Source of the DNA: Moraxella bovoculi 237
GTDB taxonomy: Bacteria > Pseudomonadota > Gammaproteobacteria > Pseudomonadales > Moraxellaceae
Assembly (NCBI RefSeq): GCF_000696305.2
Contig: NZ_AOMT01000005.1
Location: 186,001-250,000, forward strand
Reading direction: 5' to 3'
Length of the DNA stretch: 64,000 nucleotides
Under the pieces are notes generated by a model. It saw only the letters and a list, made by a program, of their open reading frames with translations, was not told the DNA's origin and made no database searches. This document shows, one piece after another, positions 16,486 to 25,241 of this stretch (its first letter is position 1; each line of letters opens with the position of its first letter). A program made the translations under genes and the position numbers.

Positions 16486-17097
16486 ATGGGTGCTGTTGTT
16501 GGCATTGCTTTGGTTTGGTTTGTCATTGAGATGCTGCTTTGGTATCTTGTTGCGCAGTTTGTGAGTGGCTGGTGGGTGTTCTTTTGGTTCATCGTCGCTG
16601 CTGTCATCGGTCTGATGCTGATTAAAAATGCCGCCGCCACGCTTAACCCAATGGCGCAGCAGCTAAAACAAATGCAAAGCGGCGTTATCCCCAACCCTGC
16701 CAATCAGCCCGCTGAATCTACCGTTGCTAAGTCAGTTGCGACAGGGATTGCAGGTCTACTATTGTTACTACCAGGCTTATTGAGTGATGTGGGTGCGGCA
16801 TTGTTGCTATTGCCATTCGTGCAGCGCAAACTTACCAGCGCCGCCAAGAATTACGCCCTAAAAAACCAAGACAAGATGATGCAGATGATGTCTCGTCAGA
16901 TGGGTGGTCAAAGCCCGTTTGGCATGGGTGGCACTGTTAATCCGAATAACCCATTCGGACAAGGCAATCCGTTCGGTCAAGGTGGCGGCTTTAGTGGTTT
17001 TAGCAAAGGCGGTTTTAATCAAGGTACGACCGTGGATGGAGAGGCTAAACCCGTCCAAAAAGACATTAAGCGATTGCCATCTGCCAATGATGAATGA
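16486..17097 (+). CDS. fxsA: FxsA-family inner membrane protein
   Basis: A 203-residue membrane protein. The FxsA domain covers about residues 1-125, with hydrophobic helices near 5-25, 28-48 and 83-110, including the conserved ATGIAGLLLLLPGLLSDVGA segment. In E. coli, FxsA over-production relieves exclusion of phage T7 by the F plasmid. The last 70 residues are a low-complexity Gly/Asn/Phe/Gln tail with repeated NPFGQG units, ending in charged residues. A good AAGGAAAA ribosome site precedes the ATG. Confidence 0.9.
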   Translation: MGAVVGIALVWFVIEMLLWYLVAQFVSGWWVFFWFIVAAVIGLMLIKNAAATLNPMAQQLKQMQSGVIPNPANQPAESTVAKSVATGIAGLLLLLPGLLSDVGAALLLLPFVQRKLTSAAKNYALKNQDKMMQMMSRQMGGQSPFGMGGTVNPNNPFGQGNPFGQGGGFSGFSKGGFNQGTTVDGEAKPVQKDIKRLPSANDE

Positions 17098-17110
17098 TTA
17101 AAATCTACCT

Positions 17111-17136
17111 AACCTGTCCAGTGTGGCGGGTTTTTT
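17111..17136 (+). terminator. Rho-independent terminator after fxsA
   Basis: AACCTGTC pairs with GGCGGGTT (two G-T wobbles) and is followed by six T residues. Confidence 0.7.
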
Positions 17137-17191
17137 ATTGCGTACTGTGATTGTTTTGGTTAATATAAAGATTTTATGAAGTGGATAAGTG

Positions 17192-17791
17192 ATGATGAGA
17201 AAGGCTATTTTGCTTGGTGGAATATTGATGCTGGCTGGGGCCGTTCACGCCAAAGAGCTGCCCGAAGGATTTAATGAGCTTATACGCACCGATGAAGGCT
17301 GTTATCTTAACAACTCATTCCCAAAGCCAAAAGAAACTGCCTCATGGACAGGCGGCTGTGTTGATGGTTGGGCTGACGGATTTGGGGTGATGCGCTGGTA
17401 TAGTGATGGCGTGCTAACTGAGACCTATGTCGGTGAATACAAGAAAGGCAGGATCAATGGCGTGGGGCAGTACACATGGCGAGATGGTGGCATTCAAACA
17501 GGTGTCTGGGTGGATGATGTCATGCAAGGATTGGGCGAGGCTATCGCGGGCAAGGGGCGGTATCGTGGCGATGTCTATATTGGTAATTTCAAAGATGGCA
17601 TGATGCATGGACGAGGTAAGTATCATTTTCACATGCATAATGAAGATTTTCAAAAACTATCAGGCGGCAGGGCGGTTGATTTGATTGATATTTCGGTTCG
17701 CAGCGGGAAATATTGGGTTCTTGATGTTATTCATGATCATAATGACGTGGTAGCAGTGTGCGGCATACATGAGCATGAAGACTGTGAGTAA
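17192..17791 (+). CDS. Secreted MORN-repeat protein
   Basis: A 199-residue protein with a signal peptide (MMRKAILLGGILMLAGAVHA, cut after AHA). Three or four MORN-type repeats lie in residues 50-145: YVGEYKKGRINGVGQY, TGVWVDDVMQGLGEA and YIGNFKDGMMHGRGKY. Paired cysteines at the N-terminal side (CYLN, GGCVDG) and near the end (VCGIHEHEDCE) suggest disulfides in the periplasm. MORN repeats mediate lipid or protein contacts; the partner here is unknown. Start codons GTG-ATG-ATG lie in tandem, and I took the first ATG. It converges with the LysR-type gene. Confidence 0.8.
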   Translation: MMRKAILLGGILMLAGAVHAKELPEGFNELIRTDEGCYLNNSFPKPKETASWTGGCVDGWADGFGVMRWYSDGVLTETYVGEYKKGRINGVGQYTWRDGGIQTGVWVDDVMQGLGEAIAGKGRYRGDVYIGNFKDGMMHGRGKYHFHMHNEDFQKLSGGRAVDLIDISVRSGKYWVLDVIHDHNDVVAVCGIHEHEDCE

Positions 17792-17832
17792 CCAATCCGC
17801 GACGTGACACGGATTTGGTGTAAGGTGCTGAT

Positions 17833-18774
17833 TTAACCTGCAAATTGCGCTTGGCACAGCTTGATGAATTCGTGCCCGAATTTACGAATCTCGCTGTCGT
17901 CACGCACCGCAATCCAACTCGTGAATCGCCCAAAATGCGTGATGGGGATCGCCACAAGGTCTGGATAATGCTTGGGCTCGTAAGCCATCTCAGCGATGAT
18001 GCCAATGCCAAGACCTGATGATACATAGGTGCTAATCACATCGGAGTCAAGCGCCGCTAGGACGATGTCTGGGGTCAGCCCTTTTTTGGTGAATGCCTTG
18101 TCAATCGCACCGCGACCAGTAAAACCGCCATGATATGTCACAATCGGATAGCTCGCCAAAGTAGGCAGATCCACACCATCAATCACGCCTGCCAGCTCCG
18201 CCAGTTCGTGATCCTTAGGCACGATGACCACATGCGACCAATCATAATAGCGGTGGCAGCGCAGAATGTCATTATTGAGCAGGCTCTCGGTAGCGATGCC
18301 AATATCGGCCTGTCCGCGAATCACCATCTGCGCGATGGTCTCTGGGTCGGCTTGTTGAAGTACCAGATTGACTTTGGAGAATTTCTCGCGGAACGCCTTG
18401 ATGATGCTAGGCAGAACGTAGCGCGCCTGAGTGTGCGTGGTGGCGACCGTCAGTGTACCTGCCGCGGCATCATTAAAATCAAGACTTAGATTCTCAATCG
18501 TACGAATCTCAGCAAATATCGCTTCAATGTGCGGCAATAATGCCTTACCAATGGGTGTCAGCCCTGTCAGTCGTTTACCTTGACGTGTGAAGACGTCTGA
18601 TTTTAGCTGGTTCTCTAGAGCGGCGATTTGTTTGGATAGGCTCGATTGGCTGGTGTGTAGCAGTTCGGCAGCTTGACTAAGGTTATAGCCATTGACCACG
18701 GTGTGCCAGACGGTTTCGAGTTGTTTTAGCTGGATTTGTAGGTGACGCTGATTGATGACGATGTCAATTGCCAT
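17833..18774 (-). CDS. LysR-type regulator, CysB-like
   Basis: A 313-residue LTTR. The helix-turn-helix spans about residues 12-70 (LSQAAELLHTSQSSLSKQIAAL). The effector domain has LTVATTHTQARYVLP and VIRGQADIGIATE, which match CysB and Cbl closely, so it probably controls sulfur assimilation with acetylserine or sulfate as signal. A longer reading frame reaches 18909, but I chose the ATG at 18774. The extra 45 residues are hydrophobic and unlike the family, and the long version would start inside a perfect T-N11-A LysR box. Divergent from ampG. Confidence 0.88.
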   Translation of the reverse strand: MAIDIVINQRHLQIQLKQLETVWHTVVNGYNLSQAAELLHTSQSSLSKQIAALENQLKSDVFTRQGKRLTGLTPIGKALLPHIEAIFAEIRTIENLSLDFNDAAAGTLTVATTHTQARYVLPSIIKAFREKFSKVNLVLQQADPETIAQMVIRGQADIGIATESLLNNDILRCHRYYDWSHVVIVPKDHELAELAGVIDGVDLPTLASYPIVTYHGGFTGRGAIDKAFTKKGLTPDIVLAALDSDVISTYVSSGLGIGIIAEMAYEPKHYPDLVAIPITHFGRFTSWIAVRDDSEIRKFGHEFIKLCQAQFAG

Positions 18775-18897
18775 GAGAATGCTCGATTGTAAACCAAAAG
18801 ACCAAAAATGTTCGTAAGAAATAAAGCTGCCGATGAGTGGCTTTAACTCTGCCATTATAAAAATACTGACATAAAAACAAACCGCTAAGACAGTAAA

Positions 18898-18922
18898 AGT
18901 ATATTCCAAAATTGAATATACT
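18898..18922. promoter_or_regulatory. LysR-type operator (perfect 9-base dyad, T-N11-A)
   Basis: AGTATATTC and GAATATACT are perfect complements around CAAAATT. The core TTC-N7-GAA satisfies the T-N11-A rule for LysR-type binding sites. It lies about 125 bases upstream of the regulator start and the same distance from ampG, so it could serve autoregulation, ampG, or both. Confidence 0.65.
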
Positions 18923-18980
18923 GCAAAAGTTTATTCTAAATAATGACTTAATTAACAATAAACTTTGCAAAAAAAGCATT

Positions 18981-19019
18981 TTTATCTTAATATTGCACCA
19001 TTTATCTTAATTTTAAGAT
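18981..19019 (+). promoter_or_regulatory. Direct repeats 20 bases apart and a dyad upstream of ampG
   Basis: TTTATCTTAAT occurs at 18981 and again at 19001, exactly two helical turns apart. The second copy forms a perfect dyad ATCTTAA-TT-TTAAGAT (19004-19019). A TATATT (19021-19026) suitable as a -10 lies directly downstream, so the dyad covers the -35 region of a likely ampG promoter. Confidence 0.45.
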
Positions 19020-19046
19020 TTATATTATTATCAAAAGAGATGGTTC

Positions 19047-20579
19047 ATGACTGACTTGGTTCGCTCGACTTCGTCGTTCGCCGCCTTTAAAGAGGCGTAT
19101 TTTAACCCGCAGGCGCTTGCCATGCTGTTCTTGGGCTTCGCTGCTGGTGTGCCGATTCTACTGATTTTTAGTAGCTTGGGGCTTTGGCTGCGTGAGGCGG
19201 GCATTGATCGCAGTACGGTGACGATGTTTAGCTGGGCGGCTTTGGGTTATTCGTTCAAATTCATCTGGTCGCCTTTGGTGGATGTACTGCCTGTACCTGT
19301 GCTTAATAAATGGCTTGGTCAGCGTCGCGCTTGGCTATTATTGACACAGATGGGCATCATCGGTGCGATCGTGCTCATGGCGAGCGTTGATCCAGCAGAG
19401 TCTAGGCTATCCATCATGGCGCTGGGTGCGGTGCTGCTTGGCTTCTCGGCGGCGACACAGGATATTGTGATTGATGCGTATCGTATCGAATCAGCACCCA
19501 GTCAGATGCAGACCGCGCTGTCAGCGACTTATGTCGGTGGCTATCGTATCGGTATGATTGTCTCTGGTGCAGGCGCACTTTATTTGGCGGATTTTTTTGG
19601 TTCGAGCGAGGCGGCTTACAGCTATGCAGCATGGCAAAAAACCTATCTCATCATGGCGGCGGTCATGCTCATCGCTGTGGCAACGACCTTATTCATTCGT
19701 GAGCCAAAATACACCGCCAAAAAAGAACACATGAATTCAACTCCGGATAATCTGCGCTTGCTTGTTGTCTTTGCGGTATCGGTGATTGGATTTATCTTCA
19801 CCTATGTACAGGTGGGCAGTGTGCTACCTAAGACGGATAGCGTGGGTCTAGGTTTCTTGTATGGTGTGGTGCGATTCATATCAAGTGGCATCGTGATGGG
19901 TTTGATTGGCTATGCGCTGGTACAGGTTGGCTTGGTGGCTAAGTCTGTCGCGGCGCGTGCATGGGTGATGCCGATCAGAGATTTCTTTGAGCGTTATGGC
20001 AAAAAGGCGCTGTTGGTGCTTGCGCTCATCGGGCTATATCGTATCTCGGACATCGTCGCTGGTAACATCTCTAATATCTTCTATCAAGACCTGGGATTCA
20101 CCAAGACACAGATCGCCAAAGCGGTGAAAGTCGTTGGCGTGATTGCAGCCATTGGTGGGGGCTTTGTGGGCGGCTGGATCGCCCAAAAAACTGGCGTCAT
20201 GCGTGCGATGATGATTGGCGCACTGCTTGCCTGTGCGACGAATTTGCTATTTATCTTGTTATTCTATACGCCGACATCGTTCATGATGTATATGGCGGTC
20301 ATCACGGATAACTTGGCAGCAGGACTGGCAAGTGCGGTATTTATTGCGTTCTTGTCAGCTTTAACTTCCATTCGCTTTACGGCGGTTCAGTACGCACTGT
20401 TCTCATCACTGATGACGCTGTCGCCAAAGATTCTAGGCGGCTATTCAGGGGCGATCGTGGATGCGACGAACTATCCAGTATTCTTTGCCATTACTTTTGT
20501 GATTGGTATCCCGATTCTGTTATTGGTGTATTTGGTGAATAAGTACATCACCATCGAAGAGCCTGTTATCAAGAAATAG
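19047..20579 (+). CDS. ampG: AmpG-type muropeptide permease (MFS)
   Basis: A 510-residue major-facilitator protein with 12-14 predicted helices. The N-terminal ALAMLFLGFAAGVPILLIF and the GFSAATQDIVIDAYRIE segment are AmpG hallmarks. It imports GlcNAc-anhydroMurNAc peptides for cell-wall recycling and, in species with ampR/ampC, feeds beta-lactamase induction; neither gene is seen here. The central region holds a hydrophilic loop and extra helices, as in other long AmpG proteins. prmC follows 18 bases later, suggesting co-transcription of ampG, prmC, moeB and the kinase. Confidence 0.92.
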   Translation: MTDLVRSTSSFAAFKEAYFNPQALAMLFLGFAAGVPILLIFSSLGLWLREAGIDRSTVTMFSWAALGYSFKFIWSPLVDVLPVPVLNKWLGQRRAWLLLTQMGIIGAIVLMASVDPAESRLSIMALGAVLLGFSAATQDIVIDAYRIESAPSQMQTALSATYVGGYRIGMIVSGAGALYLADFFGSSEAAYSYAAWQKTYLIMAAVMLIAVATTLFIREPKYTAKKEHMNSTPDNLRLLVVFAVSVIGFIFTYVQVGSVLPKTDSVGLGFLYGVVRFISSGIVMGLIGYALVQVGLVAKSVAARAWVMPIRDFFERYGKKALLVLALIGLYRISDIVAGNISNIFYQDLGFTKTQIAKAVKVVGVIAAIGGGFVGGWIAQKTGVMRAMMIGALLACATNLLFILLFYTPTSFMMYMAVITDNLAAGLASAVFIAFLSALTSIRFTAVQYALFSSLMTLSPKILGGYSGAIVDATNYPVFFAITFVIGIPILLLVYLVNKYITIEEPVIKK

Positions 20580-20597
20580 ATTCATACTAAAAATCAT

Positions 20598-21437
20598 ATG
20601 TTAAATCAATCCATCAAAACCATCAAGCAACAATGTCGCACCATGAGCAGTGAGGCATTGCCTTATCAGTGGCTCGAAGGATGGCTCATGTCTGTGCTAG
20701 ATAAAGACAAGCTGTTTTTAATAATGCATGATGATTATATGCTGACTGCGGATGAATACGACAGATTCATGCAAGGCGTGGCGCGAATGAGATCAGGCGA
20801 GCCGTTGGCATATCTGGTGGGTGAGCAGGATTTTTTTGGGCGTACGTTTAAGGTGAATCCCAGTACGCTGATTCCTAGACCTGACACCGAAAGGCTCATT
20901 GAAGCTGTACTTGATTGGCTAAGCGCCCAAACCATAGATTCGCCCAGTATCTTGGATCTGGGTACTGGTTCAGGGTGTATCGCGATCACGCTCGCTAAAG
21001 AATTACCAACCTCGGACGTACTGGCAGTGGATATGTCGGTAGATGCGCTTGCGGTAGCGACACAGAATGGGCAGAGATTGGCTGCGGATAATTGTCGTTT
21101 TGTGCAGTCGAATTGGTTCGGTGCGGTACAGGGTGAATTTGATACAATTGTATCTAATCCGCCATATATTGATAAAGCTGATAAGCATCTAAACGCGCTT
21201 CATCATGAGCCAATGACGGCGCTCGTGGCGGATGATCTGGGGTTGTCTGACATTATGATGATCATTGGTGGTTCGGTAGAGTATCTAAAATTAGGTGGTC
21301 TTCTTGCCATCGAACATGGTTATGATCAGGGGCAAAGTGTGCGTGAATTGTTCATACGCCAAGGCTTTGATGATGTGCAGACCATCAAAGATTATGGTGG
21401 TAACGATCGGCTAACGATGGGGGTATGGCATGGCTGA
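20598..21437 (+). CDS. prmC: Release-factor glutamine methyltransferase
   Basis: A 279-residue enzyme that methylates the GGQ glutamine of RF1 and RF2. It has the N-terminal helical PrmC domain (PLAYLVGEQDFFG), the SAM-binding LDLGTGSGCIAI loop near residue 120 and the catalytic NPPY (VSNPPYI) near residue 190. It overlaps moeB by 8 bases, so translation is coupled. prfA is not adjacent here, unlike in E. coli. Confidence 0.95.
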   Translation: MLNQSIKTIKQQCRTMSSEALPYQWLEGWLMSVLDKDKLFLIMHDDYMLTADEYDRFMQGVARMRSGEPLAYLVGEQDFFGRTFKVNPSTLIPRPDTERLIEAVLDWLSAQTIDSPSILDLGTGSGCIAITLAKELPTSDVLAVDMSVDALAVATQNGQRLAADNCRFVQSNWFGAVQGEFDTIVSNPPYIDKADKHLNALHHEPMTALVADDLGLSDIMMIIGGSVEYLKLGGLLAIEHGYDQGQSVRELFIRQGFDDVQTIKDYGGNDRLTMGVWHG

Positions 21438-22215
21438 CCAAAATACACAAGCAAACACTGAGCTGACAGACAGCGAACTCATGCGCTACTCTCGGCAAAT
21501 TCTACTAAATGATTGGGACATGGATGCGCAAATCCGCCTAAAAAATAGCACCGTTCTGATCGTGGGTGCGGGCGGTCTTGGCTGTCCTGTATCTCAAATA
21601 TTGGCGCGTGCTGGGGTGGGCAGGCTGCACCTGATCGACCATGATGTGGTGGATGATAGCAATCTACAGCGCCAAACATTATTCACCAAAGAAGACATTG
21701 GGCGATCCAAAGCCGAAACCGCCTGCCATAAGCTACGTGAACAAAACGAGCTCATCAGCATTGATTATACGTATGTCAAGCTGAATGATGAAAATATCAG
21801 TGGCCATCTCGAGCAGGTATCGCCTGATTTGGTGATTGATTGCACGGATAATTTTGCCATCAGGGATCTATTAAATCACGCCTGCCGTCAGCGTGGACTG
21901 CCCTTATTGTCCAATTCAGCGATCGCAGAGACGGGGCAGATTGCGCTATTTACCAAGGAAACCGGCTGCTATCAATGCCTGTTCGGTGCCGAGAGAGGTG
22001 ATGAACTCAACTGCGCGACATCTGGTGTTCTGGGGAGTACGGTATCCATCATCGGCTCGATGAGTGCTCAGATGGCACTGGATTTTTTGGGACGTGGAAA
22101 TAATCCGATCGCTCATGAACTGCTGCTGTGGCAGGGGCGCAGCATGAGCCTGCGCAAGATGAGATTTGCCAAAGATGAGACTTGTGCCATCTGCTCTGCT
22201 ACCAATGTTATCTAA
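21430..22215 (+). CDS. moeB: MoeB/ThiF-family adenylyltransferase
   Basis: A 261-residue E1-like enzyme. It has GAGGLGCPVSQILARAGVG (ATP/FAD-like Rossmann loop, about residues 47-65), DxDxVxxSNLxRQ (DHDVVDDSNLQRQ) and two CxxC zinc pairs (CYQC near 181 and CAIC near 254). It adenylates the C-terminal Gly of MoaD or a ThiS-like protein. The prmC-moeB order is common in Acinetobacter and Pseudomonas. No other molybdopterin genes are present, so the partner (MoaD or ThiS) is not set. Confidence 0.92.
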   Translation: MADQNTQANTELTDSELMRYSRQILLNDWDMDAQIRLKNSTVLIVGAGGLGCPVSQILARAGVGRLHLIDHDVVDDSNLQRQTLFTKEDIGRSKAETACHKLREQNELISIDYTYVKLNDENISGHLEQVSPDLVIDCTDNFAIRDLLNHACRQRGLPLLSNSAIAETGQIALFTKETGCYQCLFGAERGDELNCATSGVLGSTVSIIGSMSAQMALDFLGRGNNPIAHELLLWQGRSMSLRKMRFAKDETCAICSATNVI

Positions 22216-23524
22216 ACTAAAATTATCAATAAAGACCATGCTAAAAAAATCACCACTATCCTTAGTCAAATCCTCTGTCAGTACATCGCTCAATGTCCTT
22301 GGGCGCATCCAAAAAACCGCAAGCGTGGCAGGGTTGTCAGCGCTTAGGGTGGCTCAAGGCGAAAAGATGGATGCACAGCTACTCAAAGAATCATTTGAGC
22401 AGATGGGCGTGACTTACATCAAGCTTGGGCAATTCATCGCAAGTACACCGTCTATTTTTCCCAGAGAGTATGTACTTGCCTTTCAAGACTGCCTAGATCA
22501 GACCACGCCTGTGCCGTTCGATGAGATTTTGGCGGTGCTGCGCGAAGAACTTGTGACTGATGAGCGTGGTCTGGGTGATATTTTTAATTATATTGACCCA
22601 AAGCCCATCGCGTCGGCAAGCATTGCACAGGTGCATAAGGCGGTACTGAGTGACGGCAGGCAGGTTGCCCTAAAGGTGCAAAAACCTAAAGTCGCTGCGA
22701 TCATTCATACGGACCTGACTGTATTGCACAGCAGTTTTTGGGTGGTGGAGAAGATCATACCGTCGATGCGTGCGGCGAATCTTGCACCCATCCTGGATGA
22801 GATGCGTGCGCGCATGCTGATGGAGACGGATTTTTTGGCGGAGAGTCGCCATATTGAACGCTTCAAAGATTATCTAAAGAAAATTGGCAATACTAAAGTT
22901 ACCGCACCTACCGTGCATAAAGAGTTAACTACCAGGCGTGTATTAACGATGGATCTGTTGGTGGGCAAATCCTTGGTGGATGAGAGCTTAGGACTTACCA
23001 ATAATACCGAACACGCCAAGCAGGTGATGAGTGATGTGCTAGACACCTGGTTCTTGTCATTGATGATGACGAGCGAATTCCATGCCGACCTGCACGCGGG
23101 TAATCTGATGATGCTTGAGGACGGTCGGATTGCGTTTTTGGATTTTGGTTTGGTGGGACAGATTGAGCCTAAGAGTCTGCAGGCGTGCTTTATGTTGGTG
23201 CAGAGCCTTCAGGTGAGCGACTATCTGGGCATGGCTCAGGCGATGGTAGATATCGGCATGACAGGCAACAAAGTGGACGTGAATCGACTCGGTGAGGATC
23301 TGCATCGGATGCTAGGTAAGGTCGGTAAAGACAATCAACCAGAGAGTCTAAATGTAATGATGCTGGAACTAGCCGAGATTGGCAAACGTCACGACATTCA
23401 TTTTCCTAGAGATTTTGCGTTACTGCTTAAGCAGCTGTTGTATTTTGATCGCTTTATGGTGACACTTGCGCCTGATATGGAGTTATTTGAGGGTGAGCGT
23501 CTAAAGATTGTTGGTGATGGTTAA
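22205..23524 (+). CDS. ABC1/AarF-family atypical kinase
   Basis: A 439-residue UbiB-like kinase of the AarF/ABC1 type. Seen are the KxGQ motif (YIKLGQFIAS), the ATP-site lysine in VALKVQKP, the catalytic loop FHADLHAGNLM and the metal-binding FLDFGLVG. E. coli UbiB is longer with C-terminal membrane helices; these are absent, so this is a shorter ABC1 paralogue rather than UbiB proper. The substrate is unknown; the family is tied to quinone and lipid metabolism. I start at the ATG at 22205 (overlapping the moeB stop by 11 bases); the next Met at 22238 is possible. Confidence 0.88.
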   Translation: MLSKLKLSIKTMLKKSPLSLVKSSVSTSLNVLGRIQKTASVAGLSALRVAQGEKMDAQLLKESFEQMGVTYIKLGQFIASTPSIFPREYVLAFQDCLDQTTPVPFDEILAVLREELVTDERGLGDIFNYIDPKPIASASIAQVHKAVLSDGRQVALKVQKPKVAAIIHTDLTVLHSSFWVVEKIIPSMRAANLAPILDEMRARMLMETDFLAESRHIERFKDYLKKIGNTKVTAPTVHKELTTRRVLTMDLLVGKSLVDESLGLTNNTEHAKQVMSDVLDTWFLSLMMTSEFHADLHAGNLMMLEDGRIAFLDFGLVGQIEPKSLQACFMLVQSLQVSDYLGMAQAMVDIGMTGNKVDVNRLGEDLHRMLGKVGKDNQPESLNVMMLELAEIGKRHDIHFPRDFALLLKQLLYFDRFMVTLAPDMELFEGERLKIVGDG

Positions 23525-23589
23525 GTGAGCTTCACTAAGGTGCTTACCATCGAGAATTTAACCAATAATAAAGCGTTTAATTTTCACAT

Positions 23590-23640
23590 AACACAACAGA
23601 AACCGGCGATATCTTTCGCAGTTTCTGCTGTGTTTTAATT
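23590..23640. terminator. Terminator hairpin after the ABC1 kinase gene
   Basis: AACACAACAGAAAC pairs with GTTTCTGCTGTGTT (one mismatch) around a 17-base loop, followed by TTTAATTT. It is placed between convergent genes. Confidence 0.65.
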
Positions 23641-23642
23641 TA

Positions 23643-25031
23643 TCAGTCTAATTTTTCTAGGTGCTCAAGTAGTATTGTGCTGAGTTTATCGCTTAAATCT
23701 TGGCGCAGTCCCATGTTGTCCTCATAGCGACCATCTAGGCTGGAATAGTGCGGATTGGCGCGCGCTTTTTTTAGGGGGCTTGGCAGTTTATCGGTTTGCC
23801 ATGGTAGGGTGTTGTCAGGGTTATCCGTTGCGATGGCATTTAGACTGGCATGCCCGCGGTGTCGTAGCGCATGATGTAAATTCTGCGCGCGTGTGGCAAG
23901 TAGCGTGAGCGTGGCAGCATCGATGGTCAGTGTCTGAATGCCCATTGCCTTATCCTTGATGGCGCCCGTATTCGGCAGAAGTCCGCCAATCACGCCGCCC
24001 AGCGCTGTACCCAGCCCCAGACTCGCTCCTAATGTGGCCACGTCAATACCCGCGCCTACGATCATGCCCGTCACGCTGCCGCCAGCCGTGCGAATCCCAT
24101 AACGCGTCAATAGATCGGTGTCAAATACGTCCTGTTCTCGACCTTTAATCTCAATATCCACCTCGTCAACGGCGGCGTTATAGAATTGATATAGGTGCAA
24201 TAATTTGCCCTGCATGATGTCCTCAGACTGGCGCACCGCTGTCTGCATGGCGCTTAAGGTTGGCGCAGGATCTTCATCTTCATCGATTTTTTTACTAAAG
24301 CTTGCAACATTCACTAGGAAGTCAGCGATGATGGCAGAGCCTGACTCGGCCATGTCCTGCCAACTGTCTCGTCTGTTGTTTTGTAGGCTAGTGAATGCGT
24401 CATCGTGCGTGCTTAGAGTGGCAAGGTTCTGCCAAAGATGCATCTCGCCATCAAAGTCAAACGCCACAGTATCAAAGGCATTTACCACGTGAAGTGCGCG
24501 CCGAGACAGCATGTCGCGCCAGGTTGCCATGTTTTCTTCATTGCCTTTAATGAAGTTAAACACAGGCAGGACAGGCGTGCCGCTGCTGGCGAGAATGGCA
24601 AGTTCGTCTTTATATTTTGATAGTACAGGTTCGCGAGCATCGATGACATAGATGGCGATATCAGCATCGATGAGGCTGCGGATGACCTTGGTTTCTTGGC
24701 TAAAATCATCGCCAAGTCTGGGGTCGTCATTGTCCACCGCTGCTAAGAATCCTTGAAGTCTCTCAATGCCGTCGGTGCGCCCATCGGTATGTTCTTGGAT
24801 AAAATCCATCACACCTGTCGCATCCTCCAAGCCTGGGGTATCATGCAGCGTGATCAGTGGCTGACCATGAGCGTCCATGATCTGCACTGCAGCGACATGA
24901 CGTGTGGTGGCAGATTCGTTCTTAACCTCGCCAAATTGTGCATCGCGAAGTAGGGTACGCATGAGAGAGGTTTTGCCGACATTGGTATGTCCGATGACGG
25001 TGATGCTGGCTGTGTTCTTAGTGGTGGTCAT
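23643..25031 (-). CDS. DUF3482-type dynamin-like/Era-like GTPase
   Basis: A 462-residue protein with an N-terminal G domain: G1 GHTNVGKTS near residue 14, G3 DTPGLE near residue 64 and a TATTRH-like switch. A C-terminal DUF3482 part follows. Around residues 320-360 a glycine-rich hydrophobic stretch (GGSVTGMIVGAGIDVATLGA, then GLGTALGGVIGGLL) looks like a glycine-zipper membrane hairpin, so the protein may act at the inner membrane. In pseudomonads DUF3482 genes are usually next to a DUF2868 gene; none is seen here. Biological role unknown. Confidence 0.85.
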   Translation of the reverse strand: MTTTKNTASITVIGHTNVGKTSLMRTLLRDAQFGEVKNESATTRHVAAVQIMDAHGQPLITLHDTPGLEDATGVMDFIQEHTDGRTDGIERLQGFLAAVDNDDPRLGDDFSQETKVIRSLIDADIAIYVIDAREPVLSKYKDELAILASSGTPVLPVFNFIKGNEENMATWRDMLSRRALHVVNAFDTVAFDFDGEMHLWQNLATLSTHDDAFTSLQNNRRDSWQDMAESGSAIIADFLVNVASFSKKIDEDEDPAPTLSAMQTAVRQSEDIMQGKLLHLYQFYNAAVDEVDIEIKGREQDVFDTDLLTRYGIRTAGGSVTGMIVGAGIDVATLGASLGLGTALGGVIGGLLPNTGAIKDKAMGIQTLTIDAATLTLLATRAQNLHHALRHRGHASLNAIATDNPDNTLPWQTDKLPSPLKKARANPHYSSLDGRYEDNMGLRQDLSDKLSTILLEHLEKLD

Positions 25032-25180
25032 GATGTGATGATTTTTAGGGTTTTGATTATTATAAGTGCATCAACAGCGAAATAAAAGCTAAAAATACGA
25101 CGAGCTCATTTAGGCTGATTAAAATTAAGTCTAAATATGTGTTTGGGATGAGCTGTGCGGTCGATTTGGCAGTCAATGCA

Positions 25181-25208
25181 TTGGTTTTTGTAAAATTTAT
25201 GTTACAAT
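25181..25208 (+). promoter_or_regulatory. Candidate sigma-70 promoter of nspC
   Basis: TTGGTT at 25181-25186 and TACAAT at 25203-25208 with a 16-base spacer, about 35 bases upstream of the nspC start. The rest of the 210-base gap is A/T-rich with no gene seen. Confidence 0.4.
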
Positions 25209-25241
25209 GATGGCACTTTATTTTAAGCCTAAGATTATCTC

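Noticed and set aside
17791-17819. Hairpin ACCAATCCG/CGGATTTGGT between the MORN and LysR genes
   Set aside because: Contains a bulge and has no T-run on either strand, so I do not call it a terminator.
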